Positions 1 through 9,640 of a stretch of DNA of 64,000 bases are shown here, one piece after another. The notes below the pieces were generated by a model. That model was not told the origin of the DNA and made no database searches. It saw only the letters and a list, made by a program, of their open reading frames with translations. The number at the start of each line of letters is the position of its first letter. Position 1 is the first letter of the stretch. Source of the stretch: an uncultured Ruminococcus sp. (GTDB taxonomy: Bacteria; Bacillota; Clostridia; Oscillospirales; Ruminococcaceae); NCBI GenBank assembly GCA_947566125.1, contig CANOIR010000001.1, forward strand, positions 1 through 64,000, in the 5' to 3' direction. The position numbers and the translations under genes were made by a program.

Positions 1-1
1 G

Positions 2-1780
2 CGTCTTGCCGGCGTGTATCTATTTGTAGTATCTTATTTTATGGTTTATCATCGGTCTTTCGTTGAAGATCATTCGTACAAAGCGATTTCCAATTGGCAG
101 GATTATCGTAATGCAATTTCTCTGCCAGTAGTGCTTATTATAACAATTGCAGGATTTATCATAGCAACATTACTGAAGTCAGCATTTCTCAAAAACACAA
201 GAACGGATAGCTATTTCTGCATAGGCGGTCTTGTTGCATTTTCACTTATATCATTATGGAGATGCGATAATTTTTACTATGCTGTAGTATTCATTCTTAT
301 AACTGCTTTACTTGGTTATTTTGCATATAAATATGACAGAAACCATTCGAAGGTAAGACTTCATGGAATAGCAGCAGCAATCTTCATTACTTTCTGTTTA
401 TTGATTTCTGGAGGATTTATTGCATTATTTACAGTGTATAGATATAAATCATATGGTACTTCATGTTTTGATGCTGGAATCTTCACTCAGATGTACCATT
501 CAATGATAAATGATCTTTCATTGATAACTACTTGTGAGCGTAATAGATTTTTATCTCACTTTGCTGTTCACTGTTCGCCTATATACTATTTACTGCTTCC
601 GTTTTATTATTTCTTTCCAAGTACACAAACTCTTCTGATTTCTCAAGCTGTTCTTGTAGCAATTGGTGTAATTCCTCTTGTGCTTATCTGTAAGAAAAAT
701 AATTTTACAAATTCAGTTATAGTATTTTTCAGCATGACATATCTGTTCTGTGCTGAACTTATAGGTCCTTGTTTTTATGATTACCATGAAAATTCATTTT
801 TGCCGCCACTGCTTATGTGGCTGTTCTATGCGATTGAAGGCAAGAAAAAGATTTTACTGTATGTCTTTACTGTTTTAGTTATGCTTGTAAAGGAAGATGC
901 ACCTATTTATATAGTATGTATAGGTGTATATCTATTATTTAGCAAAGACAAGCAGGGAATTCGTAAGCATGGTGCAATTATGTCAGGTCTGGCAGCTGCT
1001 TATTTTGTAGTAGTTACTACACTTATGGGAATACATGGAGAAGGCGTTATGACGTCCAGAACCTATGGTAACCTTATGATCGACTATGATGCTGGTTTTG
1101 GTGAGGTAATCAAAACAGTTATTATGAATCCGGCATATTTCTTAAGCCAGCTTATAACTGAAGATAACCTGGTATTCTTCCTTACTGTTATGATCCCACT
1201 TGGAATGATGCCGTTTTTCACCAAAAAGTTCTCACGTCTTATGTTAGTCGTTCCATTTATTTTAATGAATCTTGCAAGCGGATATGCCTATGCAAGAGAA
1301 ATCGGTTTCCAATATGTATTTGGTACATCCACTTGTCTGATATATGCTACAATTATAAATACAGCTGATCTAAGACCTAAGAAACGTCAAGTGATATCGG
1401 CATATACAGCTATGGCATCACTTTATATGTCTACAGCATTTCTTTCTGGAAAAGTTTATTTTTATGAACTTTACTCCAACAATCAGGAAAAATATCAAAA
1501 GCAGGATGAGCTTTTGGAAAGCATTCCTGAAGATGCTTCACTTGCTTGCGATACATTTTATATACCGCAAACTGCTAACAGAAAAGAAGTATACCTGCTG
1601 GATGATGCAAGTGCTCCAATTATTCCGACTACTGATTTTGTCGTTATTCGCCTTGATGTTGAATATGAATTTGAAGAAAGCAAAGTAGCACAGCTTTTAA
1701 ATGATGGCTACACATACTATAATGGGGATGAATCTATTATGGCAATTTATGTAAGTCCTGATTATGAATTTAAAAACTGA
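2..1780 (+). CDS. DUF2079 family membrane protein (5' end outside window)
   Basis: The frame is open to the left edge, so the N-terminus is missing; the GTG at 14 is probably internal. About 590 residues are visible, with many hydrophobic helices and the family-like segment DAGIFTQMYHS followed by SHFAVHCSPIYYLLLPFYY, which I recognise as DUF2079, predicted multi-pass membrane proteins distantly resembling GT-C glycosyltransferases. The C-terminal 100 residues are soluble and probably extracytoplasmic. It lies 55 bp upstream of a polyprenyl-phosphate-type glycosyltransferase on the same strand, so the two probably work together in moving or adding sugars at the envelope. The substrate is unknown. 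Family assignment is fairly secure; the function is inferred. Confidence 0.75.
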   Translation, partial: RLAGVYLFVVSYFMVYHRSFVEDHSYKAISNWQDYRNAISLPVVLIITIAGFIIATLLKSAFLKNTRTDSYFCIGGLVAFSLISLWRCDNFYYAVVFILITALLGYFAYKYDRNHSKVRLHGIAAAIFITFCLLISGGFIALFTVYRYKSYGTSCFDAGIFTQMYHSMINDLSLITTCERNRFLSHFAVHCSPIYYLLLPFYYFFPSTQTLLISQAVLVAIGVIPLVLICKKNNFTNSVIVFFSMTYLFCAELIGPCFYDYHENSFLPPLLMWLFYAIEGKKKILLYVFTVLVMLVKEDAPIYIVCIGVYLLFSKDKQGIRKHGAIMSGLAAAYFVVVTTLMGIHGEGVMTSRTYGNLMIDYDAGFGEVIKTVIMNPAYFLSQLITEDNLVFFLTVMIPLGMMPFFTKKFSRLMLVVPFILMNLASGYAYAREIGFQYVFGTSTCLIYATIINTADLRPKKRQVISAYTAMASLYMSTAFLSGKVYFYELYSNNQEKYQKQDELLESIPEDASLACDTFYIPQTANRKEVYLLDDASAPIIPTTDFVVIRLDVEYEFEESKVAQLLNDGYTYYNGDESIMAIYVSPDYEFKN

Positions 1781-1834
1781 TTGCTGATCAAAGGATTTAC
1801 TATATGAAAAAATTAAAAAGAAAGGTTTTAGATA

Positions 1835-2815
1835 ATGAACAAACAGGATAAAATCACTATTATTGTCCCATGTTATAATGAGGAAGAAACGATTCCTATT
1901 TTTATCGAAGAAATGAATAAGATATATAAACTGATGCATAAGAAGTATAACGTTCAGATGGAATATCTGTTTGTAGACGATGGTTCAAAGGATAATACTC
2001 TTGAAGTTATGCAAGAAGCTGCTGAAAAGCATTCTCATATAAGCTATATATCTTTTTCACGAAACTTTGGTAAAGAGGCTGCAATGTTTGCAGGATTGGA
2101 AAATGCTGATGGTGACTATGTAGTTATTATTGATGTTGACTTACAAGACCCACCAGAACTTGTTGAAGAGATGTATGTAACATTAAAAAACAACAAAAAA
2201 TATGATTGTGTTGCATCAAGAAGAGTGGATCGTAAAGGTGAGTCTGCTATCCGTTCATTTTTTGCAGAAATGTTTTATAAAATCATCCGCAAACTTTCAA
2301 AAGTAAATATTGTTTCAGGTGCACGTGATTTTCGTATGATGAAACGTCAAATGGTTGATTCCATTGTATCTTTAAGAGAATATAATAGATTCTCCAAAGG
2401 AATTTTCCAGTGGGTTGGTTTTGAAACTAAATGGATTGATTTTGAAAACAGAAATCGTGTGGCAGGTTCAACTAAATGGTCATTCTGGGGACTTTTGCTA
2501 TATGCAATTGATGGTATGATCGCATTTTCTACTGCACCGCTTGCATTATCATCTATTATGGGAATTGTTTTCTGTATCATTGCACTTATAATGGTTTTAG
2601 TATTCTTTGTACGTGCTATGATATGGGGTGATCCTGTATCAGGTTGGCCATCGCTTGCATGTATTATTTGTTTTATTGCAGGAATCCAGCTGTTTTGCAA
2701 TGGAATTACCGGATTATATCTGTCTAAAACATATTCTGAAGTTAAGGGCAGACCTCAATACATTATAAAAACTAAACACAAGTGTTTAGAAGATTCAAAA
2801 GAAAATAACGACTAA
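1835..2815 (+). CDS. Family 2 glycosyltransferase, GtrB/DPM1-like, membrane anchored
   Basis: A 326-residue protein with an N-terminal GT-A fold: VPCYNEEETI (about 11-20), VDDGSKDN (47-54) and the metal/nucleotide-binding DVDLQDP (100-106). Two hydrophobic helices near 228-255 and 268-292 anchor the C-terminus, the layout of bactoprenol-phosphate glucosyltransferases (GtrB, YkoT, Csb). Such enzymes move a sugar from a nucleotide donor to undecaprenyl phosphate on the cytoplasmic face. AGAAAGG precedes the ATG at 1835. It follows the DUF2079 protein and ends in a strong terminator at 2848. The sugar and final acceptor cannot be read from sequence. Confidence 0.88.
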   Translation: MNKQDKITIIVPCYNEEETIPIFIEEMNKIYKLMHKKYNVQMEYLFVDDGSKDNTLEVMQEAAEKHSHISYISFSRNFGKEAAMFAGLENADGDYVVIIDVDLQDPPELVEEMYVTLKNNKKYDCVASRRVDRKGESAIRSFFAEMFYKIIRKLSKVNIVSGARDFRMMKRQMVDSIVSLREYNRFSKGIFQWVGFETKWIDFENRNRVAGSTKWSFWGLLLYAIDGMIAFSTAPLALSSIMGIVFCIIALIMVLVFFVRAMIWGDPVSGWPSLACIICFIAGIQLFCNGITGLYLSKTYSEVKGRPQYIIKTKHKCLEDSKENND

Positions 2816-2847
2816 ATAATTATCAAGTGATTTTCTAAAATAAAGAA

Positions 2848-2885
2848 AGGCTGTTGCAAAGATTTGAGTTGCAACAGCCTTTTTG
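2848..2885 (+). terminator. Intrinsic terminator after the glycosyltransferase
   Basis: A perfect 12-bp stem (AGGCTGTTGCAA / TTGCAACAGCCT, 2848-2859 and 2869-2880) with a 9-nt loop, followed by TTTTTGTT. A near-identical hairpin occurs inverted at 61433-61465 (see findings). It may also end the minus-strand synthetase gene at 2915. Confidence 0.93.
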
Positions 2886-2914
2886 TTATTTCATATTTGA
2901 TTTAAATCTAAAAT

Positions 2915-4924
2915 TTAATTTTCCTTTATTTGAACAAATTGACTTTCATGACGTGTAAAGAAATCTGTACGTGGAGGTAAGAATTTTAGCTTATGATTTT
3001 TTTCAGTGAAATAGGTGAGTGGTTCAAAGATAGTATCCCATGACCAAAATCTTTCATCTACCTGCAAATACTCACGCAGTTTTTCTGTGCCGATCGGTGC
3101 CATTGGATGTAAAAGTATAGCAGTCGTACGAATCATGTGGAAGAGATTAGCAAGAATCTGTGAAAGCTCATCTTTAGAAAGCATATCAGGTTTAAGTGTT
3201 TTTGACATATATTTGCTGGCATTACGTATATAGCTATCAAGAACGTAGGTGCATTGATGGAATGCGAATTTAGACATATGACGTTCATATTCAAGAACGG
3301 CTTTTTTAGCATCAGCAATAATATTTTCTTCCGGCTTAATATCAGGCATAACACCGTCAAGTTCCTTTTGAGTGGTATAAAAAGCAGTACGAATTATTCT
3401 GTTATAAACATTAGACAAAAGCAAGCCGTCCTTTACCACTGGATCAGCATCTTCTGGTTTAGCATCGGGATTATATGGTTTTGGCATAAAGCTTACTGAA
3501 CGCTGACCTAATCCCAGGCCAAGCCAATGCATTCTAAGCTGCTCAGATGTATAATAATTAAGCAAATCATCAGCCATAGGAGGTTTTACAGCACTTGAAC
3601 TTGATGCTTTTTTATCAAGGAATAAGATATGGTGATTTGCCACAATTACGGGCAGCTGGAGTTCTCCATCAGCAGGATCACAAGTTTTTTCATCGCCAGA
3701 TTGCTGTGCCATCCACATTGCCGGTTCAGCAATACCATAAAAATAAATATTATCCTGTCCGATAAACTGATAAACAGTAGATTCCTTACTGCACCAATAA
3801 TCTTTCCACTCGTCAGAGTTATGACCTTCTTTTTCAAGATAAGTTTTTGTAAATGAAATAGGTGCCCAAAGTGATTCTGGCCATACCCAAACAGTAAGCC
3901 CTTCGGAATCCTCTAGGTTTGGTGCTGGTACACCCCATTCAATATTGCCTGTCAGACGGAATGGAACAAGTGTTTTACCAGTACGATAACGAATTTGATT
4001 TTCAGTTAAGATCTTGCAAGCCTCATCACAATCAGAAAGCGTTTTGAATTCAATTGTGAAGGATGGCTTTTTCTTTTCTTCCAAATATTCATGTTTAGGC
4101 ATATTTTCACGAAGTTCAAAATACTTCTCTTCAAACTCACGCTTTACATAAATAACTGGAGGCTTCAGAAATTCTGAAATAGTTTTGTGTACAACAGGTC
4201 TTACATCTTTACGCTTCTGCATTTCAATAACCCAATCTTTAAGCAGATTTTCATAATTACGAAGCTTAAAATACCAATTAGTAACTGGTTTCATCGTAGG
4301 TGTTTCACCGGTAAAAGTGCTTACAGGATTCAAAAGATTTTCCGGCATATACTGATGTCCAAGGTCGCATTCATCAGCATATCCTTTTTCAGATGTACAA
4401 CCTTCAACCGGACATTTACCTATAACTTGTCTGCCATTAAGAAAAACGCCTGCCTTTTCATCGAAAAACTGCATTGTTGTTATACGTTCAAGCTGACCTT
4501 TATCATACAATGACTGTAAAAACTCAAGAGTATATTTTGCATGAACATCTTTTGCCGGATCAAGTCCGGATGCTCCAAAAAAGTTTGGAGAAATAGCATA
4601 GGAATCCAGAGTTTCCTTTTGTTTTTTATGATTTCTTTCTACAAAGTCAACCAATGAGCCTTCAAACTCACCTTTAGCACACTTCTGTCTCCAGCTTTCT
4701 GCAATAGGAGAGCCATAGCAATCTGTGCCACTTACAAAAATCACATTTTCTTTACCAATACGGTCACGAAGAAAACGTGCATAAGTATCAGCAAATACAA
4801 GCATTCCACCAACATGACCAAAATGAAGTTCTTTATTGCCATATGGCATACCGCCAGTAACAACGGCTCTTTTGGGGAATTTTGGTCTCGGTATCTCAAA
4901 ACTTTTCTTATTTTTATCCTGCAT
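2915..4924 (-). CDS. Class I tRNA ligase, methionyl-tRNA synthetase-like with divergent KMSKS loop
   Basis: A 669-residue class I synthetase. The Rossmann half has VVTGGMPYGN and the HIGH-type HFGH (34-37), then a zinc-knuckle-like insert with Cys171, Cys176, Cys186 and His190 and the MetRS-like INP/ALTGxTP region (LLNPVSTFTGETP, about 197-209). WVWPESLWAPISF and FIGQDNIYFYG (about 346-397) match the MetRS active site. The KMSKS position reads KKASSSS (438-444), so the second catalytic Lys is replaced by Ser. Residues 262-325 look like an insertion. A helical anticodon-binding-like domain follows, but no C-terminal tRNA-binding domain. The ATG at 4924 has AAAGGA in front; no T-box was seen upstream. 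It may be a functional divergent MetRS or a paralogue with another role. Confidence 0.72.
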   Translation of the reverse strand: MQDKNKKSFEIPRPKFPKRAVVTGGMPYGNKELHFGHVGGMLVFADTYARFLRDRIGKENVIFVSGTDCYGSPIAESWRQKCAKGEFEGSLVDFVERNHKKQKETLDSYAISPNFFGASGLDPAKDVHAKYTLEFLQSLYDKGQLERITTMQFFDEKAGVFLNGRQVIGKCPVEGCTSEKGYADECDLGHQYMPENLLNPVSTFTGETPTMKPVTNWYFKLRNYENLLKDWVIEMQKRKDVRPVVHKTISEFLKPPVIYVKREFEEKYFELRENMPKHEYLEEKKKPSFTIEFKTLSDCDEACKILTENQIRYRTGKTLVPFRLTGNIEWGVPAPNLEDSEGLTVWVWPESLWAPISFTKTYLEKEGHNSDEWKDYWCSKESTVYQFIGQDNIYFYGIAEPAMWMAQQSGDEKTCDPADGELQLPVIVANHHILFLDKKASSSSAVKPPMADDLLNYYTSEQLRMHWLGLGLGQRSVSFMPKPYNPDAKPEDADPVVKDGLLLSNVYNRIIRTAFYTTQKELDGVMPDIKPEENIIADAKKAVLEYERHMSKFAFHQCTYVLDSYIRNASKYMSKTLKPDMLSKDELSQILANLFHMIRTTAILLHPMAPIGTEKLREYLQVDERFWSWDTIFEPLTYFTEKNHKLKFLPPRTDFFTRHESQFVQIKEN

Positions 4925-5086
4925 ATTTTCCAGTCCTTTCGGATATTGATATTAGATTCACTAACTAAGTAATTATATCATAATTTCCAATAAATTGCAA
5001 TACCTTTTTCCCTGCATTTTAAACTTTGAAAAAGTATGTGAACTATATAAAAATACTAAAAAAACAATTAAATTATATCATTCAAC

Positions 5087-5115
5087 TTGACATATAACAT
5101 TTAAGTGATTATAAT
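5087..5115 (+). promoter_or_regulatory. Sigma-A-type promoter and about 120-nt leader of the ArsB-like gene
   Basis: TTGACA (5087-5092), a 17-nt spacer and TATAAT (5110-5115) fit consensus exactly. Transcription would start near 5122, giving a leader of about 120 nt to 5242. The leader contains a TTGGAAA / TTTCCAA hairpin near 5134-5159 with no T-run, and no riboswitch class I could name. The rest of the 4925-5242 gap shows nothing further. Confidence 0.75.
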
Positions 5116-5242
5116 TATATGTGACTGTATTTTTTGGAAATTGCTGTTGATTTTCCAATTCAAGCTTTGCATTTTGTCAGCTTGCTTACAGTTAAATGAG
5201 AATTTCTCAAAAGCGATATTTATATGAAAGGGGTCTATATCT

Positions 5243-6598
5243 ATGACAGCAGCATCTATAGTAGCAATAATAATATTTGTTGCTATGTTCATCTTGATTA
5301 TCACAGAAAAAATCGAGAAGCAAATCACAACCCTTTGTTGTGGCGCACTTACACTTATCTTTGTATTTGGTGTTTGTCTGCGTGATCTCGGTGCTATCTG
5401 GGATACTATCAATCTTTCAGCAATTGTAAATCCGGAGTTCTGGCATTCAACTGGTGCAGAGGCAGAATCCGGCGGCATTGACTGGTCAACTATCTTATTC
5501 CTTGCAGGCATGATGATAATGGTTGAAGGAATGGCAAGAGTTGGATTTTTCCGTTGGCTCTGTATGCTTATTGCCAAACTTGTACATTACAAGACAATTC
5601 CAATATTTATTGCCTTTATGTGTATGTCGTTTGTTTTGGCAATGTTCATTGACAGTATAACTGTTATTTTGTTCCTTGCATCAATAACAATCGAACTTGC
5701 ACGACTGCTTAAGTTTCCACCAGTTCCAATGATTCTTGCAGAAATATTCTGTGCAAACCTTGGCGGTTCTGCCACAATGTGCGGTGATCCACCTAATATT
5801 ATCATTGGTACTCAGCTTGGATACACATTTACAGACTTTATCACACATACTGGTCTTATTGCAATCATTTCATTTGCATTTATTTTGGTATATTTCTATC
5901 TGGTTATGCACAAAGAATTATCTGTTAATTCAGTATCACCTGAAGATTTTTCAAATCTTCCATCACCATCAAGTGCAATCACTGATAAAACGGGATTTAT
6001 TATAAATACAATAATTTTCATTGCAGCAGTTGTTCTTCTTGTTACTCATGCTACCACACACCTTACTGTAGCATTTATAGGTGTAGCTGTTGCAGCAGTT
6101 ACTTTGATCACTTCAGGAAAGCATATACCAGAAATTTTGAAAAAAGTGGACTACAAAACACTCTTGTTCTTTACCGGATTATTTGTAGTTGTAGCCGGAC
6201 TTGAGAAAACAGGAGTTCTTGAAATTATAGCTAAATTTATTCAGAATATAAGCGGCGGCAATATATACCTCATGGTTGCTATTATAATATGGATATCTGC
6301 GATTGCGAGTGCATTTATTGATAATATTCCTTTTGCAGCTACTATGGTTCCGGTTATCAAAGCTCTTTCAGCAACAACAGGTGTACACATTGATGTACTT
6401 GCGTGGTCACTTGCAATGGGTACTGATGTAGGCGGAAGTGCAACACCTATTGGTGCATCTGCAAATGTTGTAGGTACATCAGCGGCTGCTAAAGCTGGTC
6501 ATCCAATTGGATGGGGTAAATACTGTAAAAAAATGGCACCTGCAACTATAATTGTTCTTGTAATCAGTACAATATTTATATGTGCTTTCTATCTATAA
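5243..6598 (+). CDS. ArsB/NhaD-type (SLC13-like) ion transporter
   Basis: A 451-residue protein with about 11 hydrophobic helices and the two inverted hairpin motifs of the ArsB/NhaD/CitM superfamily: FCANLGGSATMCGDPPNIII (about 171-190) and the second-half counterpart GTDVGGSATPIGASANVVGT (about 393-412). The family moves anions (arsenite, dicarboxylates, phosphate) or Na+/H+ across the membrane; the substrate cannot be read. GAAAGGGG lies upstream of the ATG. It has its own promoter and sits 31 bp ahead of a cytidylate-kinase-like gene, so the two are probably cotranscribed. No arsR or arsC is nearby, so arsenic resistance is not supported by context. Confidence 0.85.
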   Translation: MTAASIVAIIIFVAMFILIITEKIEKQITTLCCGALTLIFVFGVCLRDLGAIWDTINLSAIVNPEFWHSTGAEAESGGIDWSTILFLAGMMIMVEGMARVGFFRWLCMLIAKLVHYKTIPIFIAFMCMSFVLAMFIDSITVILFLASITIELARLLKFPPVPMILAEIFCANLGGSATMCGDPPNIIIGTQLGYTFTDFITHTGLIAIISFAFILVYFYLVMHKELSVNSVSPEDFSNLPSPSSAITDKTGFIINTIIFIAAVVLLVTHATTHLTVAFIGVAVAAVTLITSGKHIPEILKKVDYKTLLFFTGLFVVVAGLEKTGVLEIIAKFIQNISGGNIYLMVAIIIWISAIASAFIDNIPFAATMVPVIKALSATTGVHIDVLAWSLAMGTDVGGSATPIGASANVVGTSAAAKAGHPIGWGKYCKKMAPATIIVLVISTIFICAFYL

Positions 6599-6629
6599 TA
6601 GTTTATAATAGTGTAAAGGAGGATAATAC

Positions 6630-7238
6630 ATGAGCAAACAATTGATTATTTCTATCAGCCGTGAATATGGAAGCGGCGGTCATGAAATTGCAAAACGACT
6701 TTCAGAAAGTCTGGGAATTTCATTTTATGATAGAAATATGCTTGATGAAATTGCCAATGAAATGAATGTTGATGTAGCTAATTTCCATAAATATGATGAA
6801 AAAAGAAAAAAGCCAATTATTTCCAGAACAGTACGTGGTCATTCCAATTCACCAGAGGAAATTATTGCTGATATTCAATTTGATTATTTAAAGAAAAAAG
6901 CTGATTCCGGAGAATCATTTGTAATTGTAGGACGTTGTTCTGAGTATGTTTTGCGTGAATATTCTGGAATGATCCCTATATTTATTATTGGCGATGAAGC
7001 TGAAAAAATAAATCGTGTTAAGGCAGTGAGAAACGTATCAGAATCAGAAGCTATTAGTATTATGAAACGTCATGATAAAACACGTAAAGCTTATCACAAT
7101 TACCATTGTCCAAATAAATGGGGGGATTCAAGAGGCTATGAAATATCAATAAATTCAAGCAAGCTTGGAATTGACCATACTGTTGACCTGCTTGTAGATT
7201 TCATAAATATTCGCATGGGAAATGTTGATAAAACATAA
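6630..7238 (+). CDS. Cytidylate kinase-like family protein
   Basis: A 202-residue P-loop-type protein starting ISISREYGSGGHEIAKRLSE, the signature of the cytidylate-kinase-like family (distinct from Cmk), followed by FYDRNMLDEIA. FVIVGRCSEYVLRE and the RHDKTRKAYHNYH segment also match. The classical GxxGxGK Walker A is absent, as in this family. AAAGGAGG lies 7 nt before the ATG. It follows the transporter and ends at a terminator at 7251. In Clostridia such proteins often sit beside transporter genes; the true substrate is unknown, so CMP kinase activity is an inference. Confidence 0.8.
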   Translation: MSKQLIISISREYGSGGHEIAKRLSESLGISFYDRNMLDEIANEMNVDVANFHKYDEKRKKPIISRTVRGHSNSPEEIIADIQFDYLKKKADSGESFVIVGRCSEYVLREYSGMIPIFIIGDEAEKINRVKAVRNVSESEAISIMKRHDKTRKAYHNYHCPNKWGDSRGYEISINSSKLGIDHTVDLLVDFINIRMGNVDKT

Positions 7239-7250
7239 GTATAAGCTTTT

Positions 7251-7295
7251 AAATCTGCTGTAATTTTAATATCTAAAGTTACAGCAGATTTTTAT
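7251..7295 (+). terminator. Intrinsic terminator of the transporter-kinase operon
   Basis: A 13-bp stem (AAATCTGCTGTAA at 7251-7263, TTACAGCAGATTT at 7279-7291) with a 15-nt loop and a T-run into 7293. Confidence 0.9.
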
Positions 7296-7327
7296 AAAAA
7301 ACAAATATAAAAATTGGAGATGTATAA

Positions 7328-9562
7328 ATGAAAAATAAATCAAAACTTATTGTACTCATGATAACAAGTGCATTGCTTTCAAATTTTGCCAGTGGCTGTT
7401 CTGATAATAACATCAGTAACAAAACTAAAAAAGATCTATTTGACGATGATTCTCAGACCAGTGATATATCATCATCTGATAATGAATACAGCGACATAAT
7501 CGACAATGTTGATAGTGGCAGTGAAACTGGAAAAGTATATTCTCAAACTATTATGATCTATATGGTTGGCTCTGATCTTGAATCAATGCATGGTGCAGCT
7601 ACTCTCGACCTTACTGAGATGGAAGAAGCTATGCCGTCAACAGGAGATAATAATATCGTTGTTTGTACAGGTGGAGCTTCCAAGTGGCAAAACACTTTAA
7701 TATCTGAAGATGAACAGACGATTTTGCATCTTGAAGATGGTGCTTTTACTGTTGTTGATACTGTTGAATCAGAAAATATGGGAGAAGCCGAAAATCTTGG
7801 CGGTTTTATAAGTCAGTGCATGGAGCAATATGATACAGATCTTTATAGCCTTATCCTATGGGATCATGGTGCAGGGCCAATTCTCGGATATGGTCTTGAT
7901 GAAAACTTTAACGATATTATGACACTTCCGGAAATGCAATCAGCACTTGAAAGTTCAGTAGGTCAATCAGGCAAAAAACTCGAATGGATAGGCTTTGACG
8001 CTTGTCTTATGAGTTCCATGGAGATTTGTGATGCATTTGCACCATATGCTAACTATATTATCGCTTCTCAGGAAACTGAACCCGGTTGGGGCTGGGATTA
8101 TGAATTTTTATCATCCCTTTCACAGCCTGATATGGACGGTGCACATCTTGGAAAGCAAATAATTGATTCCTACATGGCATACGGAGAGGAAATCTTCGAA
8201 ATGAATCCAAGAAGCTATGCAGATCTTACATTGTCATGTCTTGACCTTAATAAATATCAGCAGGCAGAAGACGCTCTTAACAACTTCTTTTCAGAAACTC
8301 ATAAAACATTATCTACAGAAACATTTCCTCTTGCTGTACAGAAAAGAGGACGTGTAAAGGAATTTGGCGGATTTTCTTCGAGTTTCAGCTATTGTCTTGT
8401 AGATGCAGTAGACTTGATCGACAAGCTTGCTGATGATGAATCAGCAATTGAATATGGTAATGTTATTGACGCTATAGAAAATATGATTGTATATATGCGT
8501 ACGAATGTTGAAAATGCTAATGGTATATCTATATGCTATCCTAACAATTCAGATAATGAATATTCTGAAATATGTTTGAAACTTGATGAATCAATAGATT
8601 TTGCTGAGAATTATGTAAAATATCTAAACGACTTTTATGCTATCCGCAATGGTGAAACTATTGCAAGCGATTGGAATATATCCGGTGATGAAGGCTATGT
8701 CTATGACATTGATGTTCCAGATGATGATGACTACTATGACGATGATTACAATGATGACGTAATCAGTGATGATAATGACGATGACGATAAAGATGATAAA
8801 GACACGGATATAGACGAAGATAACATTTATGCTAATGTTCAGTCCGGTAAGGATATATGTTTGCAGCTTACTCCACAGCAGAAAGACAATTTCGGAAGCG
8901 CTACATACTACATTCTTTGTAAGGCAAAAGAAGGCGGATTTACAGATAATATGGACGATGAGCGAATTGACGATATGTATGTATTTGTACATGGTGGCAA
9001 AAATGTAAAAATGGATAATAACGGCGTTCTTCATGCTTATTATAGCAATAATGCAGTTTATATCAAAGATGCGTCCGGCAAGCTTTCTGATATACCAATG
9101 GTACTTATTGACAACGATTCTTCATCTAAAGAAAAGCGTTATATGAGTTCTGTTGTACTAACATATGCTGCTGATGATATATCTGATTGGGATGTAAATT
9201 CCGCAAATCTTCAAATAATCGTAGACGATGCTCATCCAAACGGTGAAATAAGAAGTGCTGTTCCTATAATTCCAGATGATGAGATCCAAAGAGCAAGCAA
9301 ACAGCTTCTGTCTCTTGATGATTATACTTATATGTCTGTTACAGGTACTTGTAATTATTTAACAAAAGATGAAAAGGGAAATCTTCTCCCATTCTTTGAA
9401 TGGGAGAAATCCGGCTGGCTTATGGGCTTTGAACAGGATCTTACAGAAGAATATTCTCTTGAAGTAACATCTATCAAAGACCCAGAAAATTATGTGTGTA
9501 TGTTTGTAGTAACTGATTCACAGGGAAATATATCTGTATCTGATCTCATTCCATTAAAATAA
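7328..9562 (+). CDS. Clostripain-related (C11) cysteine peptidase lipoprotein
   Basis: A 744-residue surface protein. A lipoprotein signal peptide ends at ASGC with lipid Cys24. The peptidase fold carries IYMVGSDLES (about 77-86), the catalytic His180 in LWDHGAG and the catalytic Cys226 in GFDACLM, the dyad of clan CD family C11 (clostripain, PmC11). A stretch near 455-490 is almost all Asp, Tyr and Glu, possibly a Ca2+-binding or spacer region. The C-terminal 200 residues look like a beta-rich domain. C11 enzymes cleave after Arg or Lys and often need Ca2+. The ATG follows TTGGAGATGTATAA. It stands alone between two terminators. Confidence 0.88.
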   Translation: MKNKSKLIVLMITSALLSNFASGCSDNNISNKTKKDLFDDDSQTSDISSSDNEYSDIIDNVDSGSETGKVYSQTIMIYMVGSDLESMHGAATLDLTEMEEAMPSTGDNNIVVCTGGASKWQNTLISEDEQTILHLEDGAFTVVDTVESENMGEAENLGGFISQCMEQYDTDLYSLILWDHGAGPILGYGLDENFNDIMTLPEMQSALESSVGQSGKKLEWIGFDACLMSSMEICDAFAPYANYIIASQETEPGWGWDYEFLSSLSQPDMDGAHLGKQIIDSYMAYGEEIFEMNPRSYADLTLSCLDLNKYQQAEDALNNFFSETHKTLSTETFPLAVQKRGRVKEFGGFSSSFSYCLVDAVDLIDKLADDESAIEYGNVIDAIENMIVYMRTNVENANGISICYPNNSDNEYSEICLKLDESIDFAENYVKYLNDFYAIRNGETIASDWNISGDEGYVYDIDVPDDDDYYDDDYNDDVISDDNDDDDKDDKDTDIDEDNIYANVQSGKDICLQLTPQQKDNFGSATYYILCKAKEGGFTDNMDDERIDDMYVFVHGGKNVKMDNNGVLHAYYSNNAVYIKDASGKLSDIPMVLIDNDSSSKEKRYMSSVVLTYAADDISDWDVNSANLQIIVDDAHPNGEIRSAVPIIPDDEIQRASKQLLSLDDYTYMSVTGTCNYLTKDEKGNLLPFFEWEKSGWLMGFEQDLTEEYSLEVTSIKDPENYVCMFVVTDSQGNISVSDLIPLK

Positions 9563-9585
9563 AAATATATAAAGAAATAGGTAGA

Positions 9586-9626
9586 AAAAGCAGGCAGTTG
9601 TTCAATTCAACTGCCTGCTTTTGTTT
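9586..9626. terminator. Bidirectional terminator between C11 peptidase and ABC-F gene
   Basis: A 15-bp stem (AAAAGCAGGCAGTTG at 9586-9600, its complement at 9608-9622) with a 7-nt loop. There is a T-run on each strand, so it serves both convergent genes. Confidence 0.93.
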
Positions 9627-9640
9627 AAATATAGAATTAT

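Noticed and set aside
5134-5240. Possible riboswitch upstream of the ArsB-like gene
   Set aside because: Only one modest hairpin is seen and no conserved riboswitch core could be recognised; kept as a leader only.
5243-6598. Arsenic-resistance operon
   Set aside because: The carrier belongs to the broad superfamily, but no arsR, arsA or arsC is nearby.
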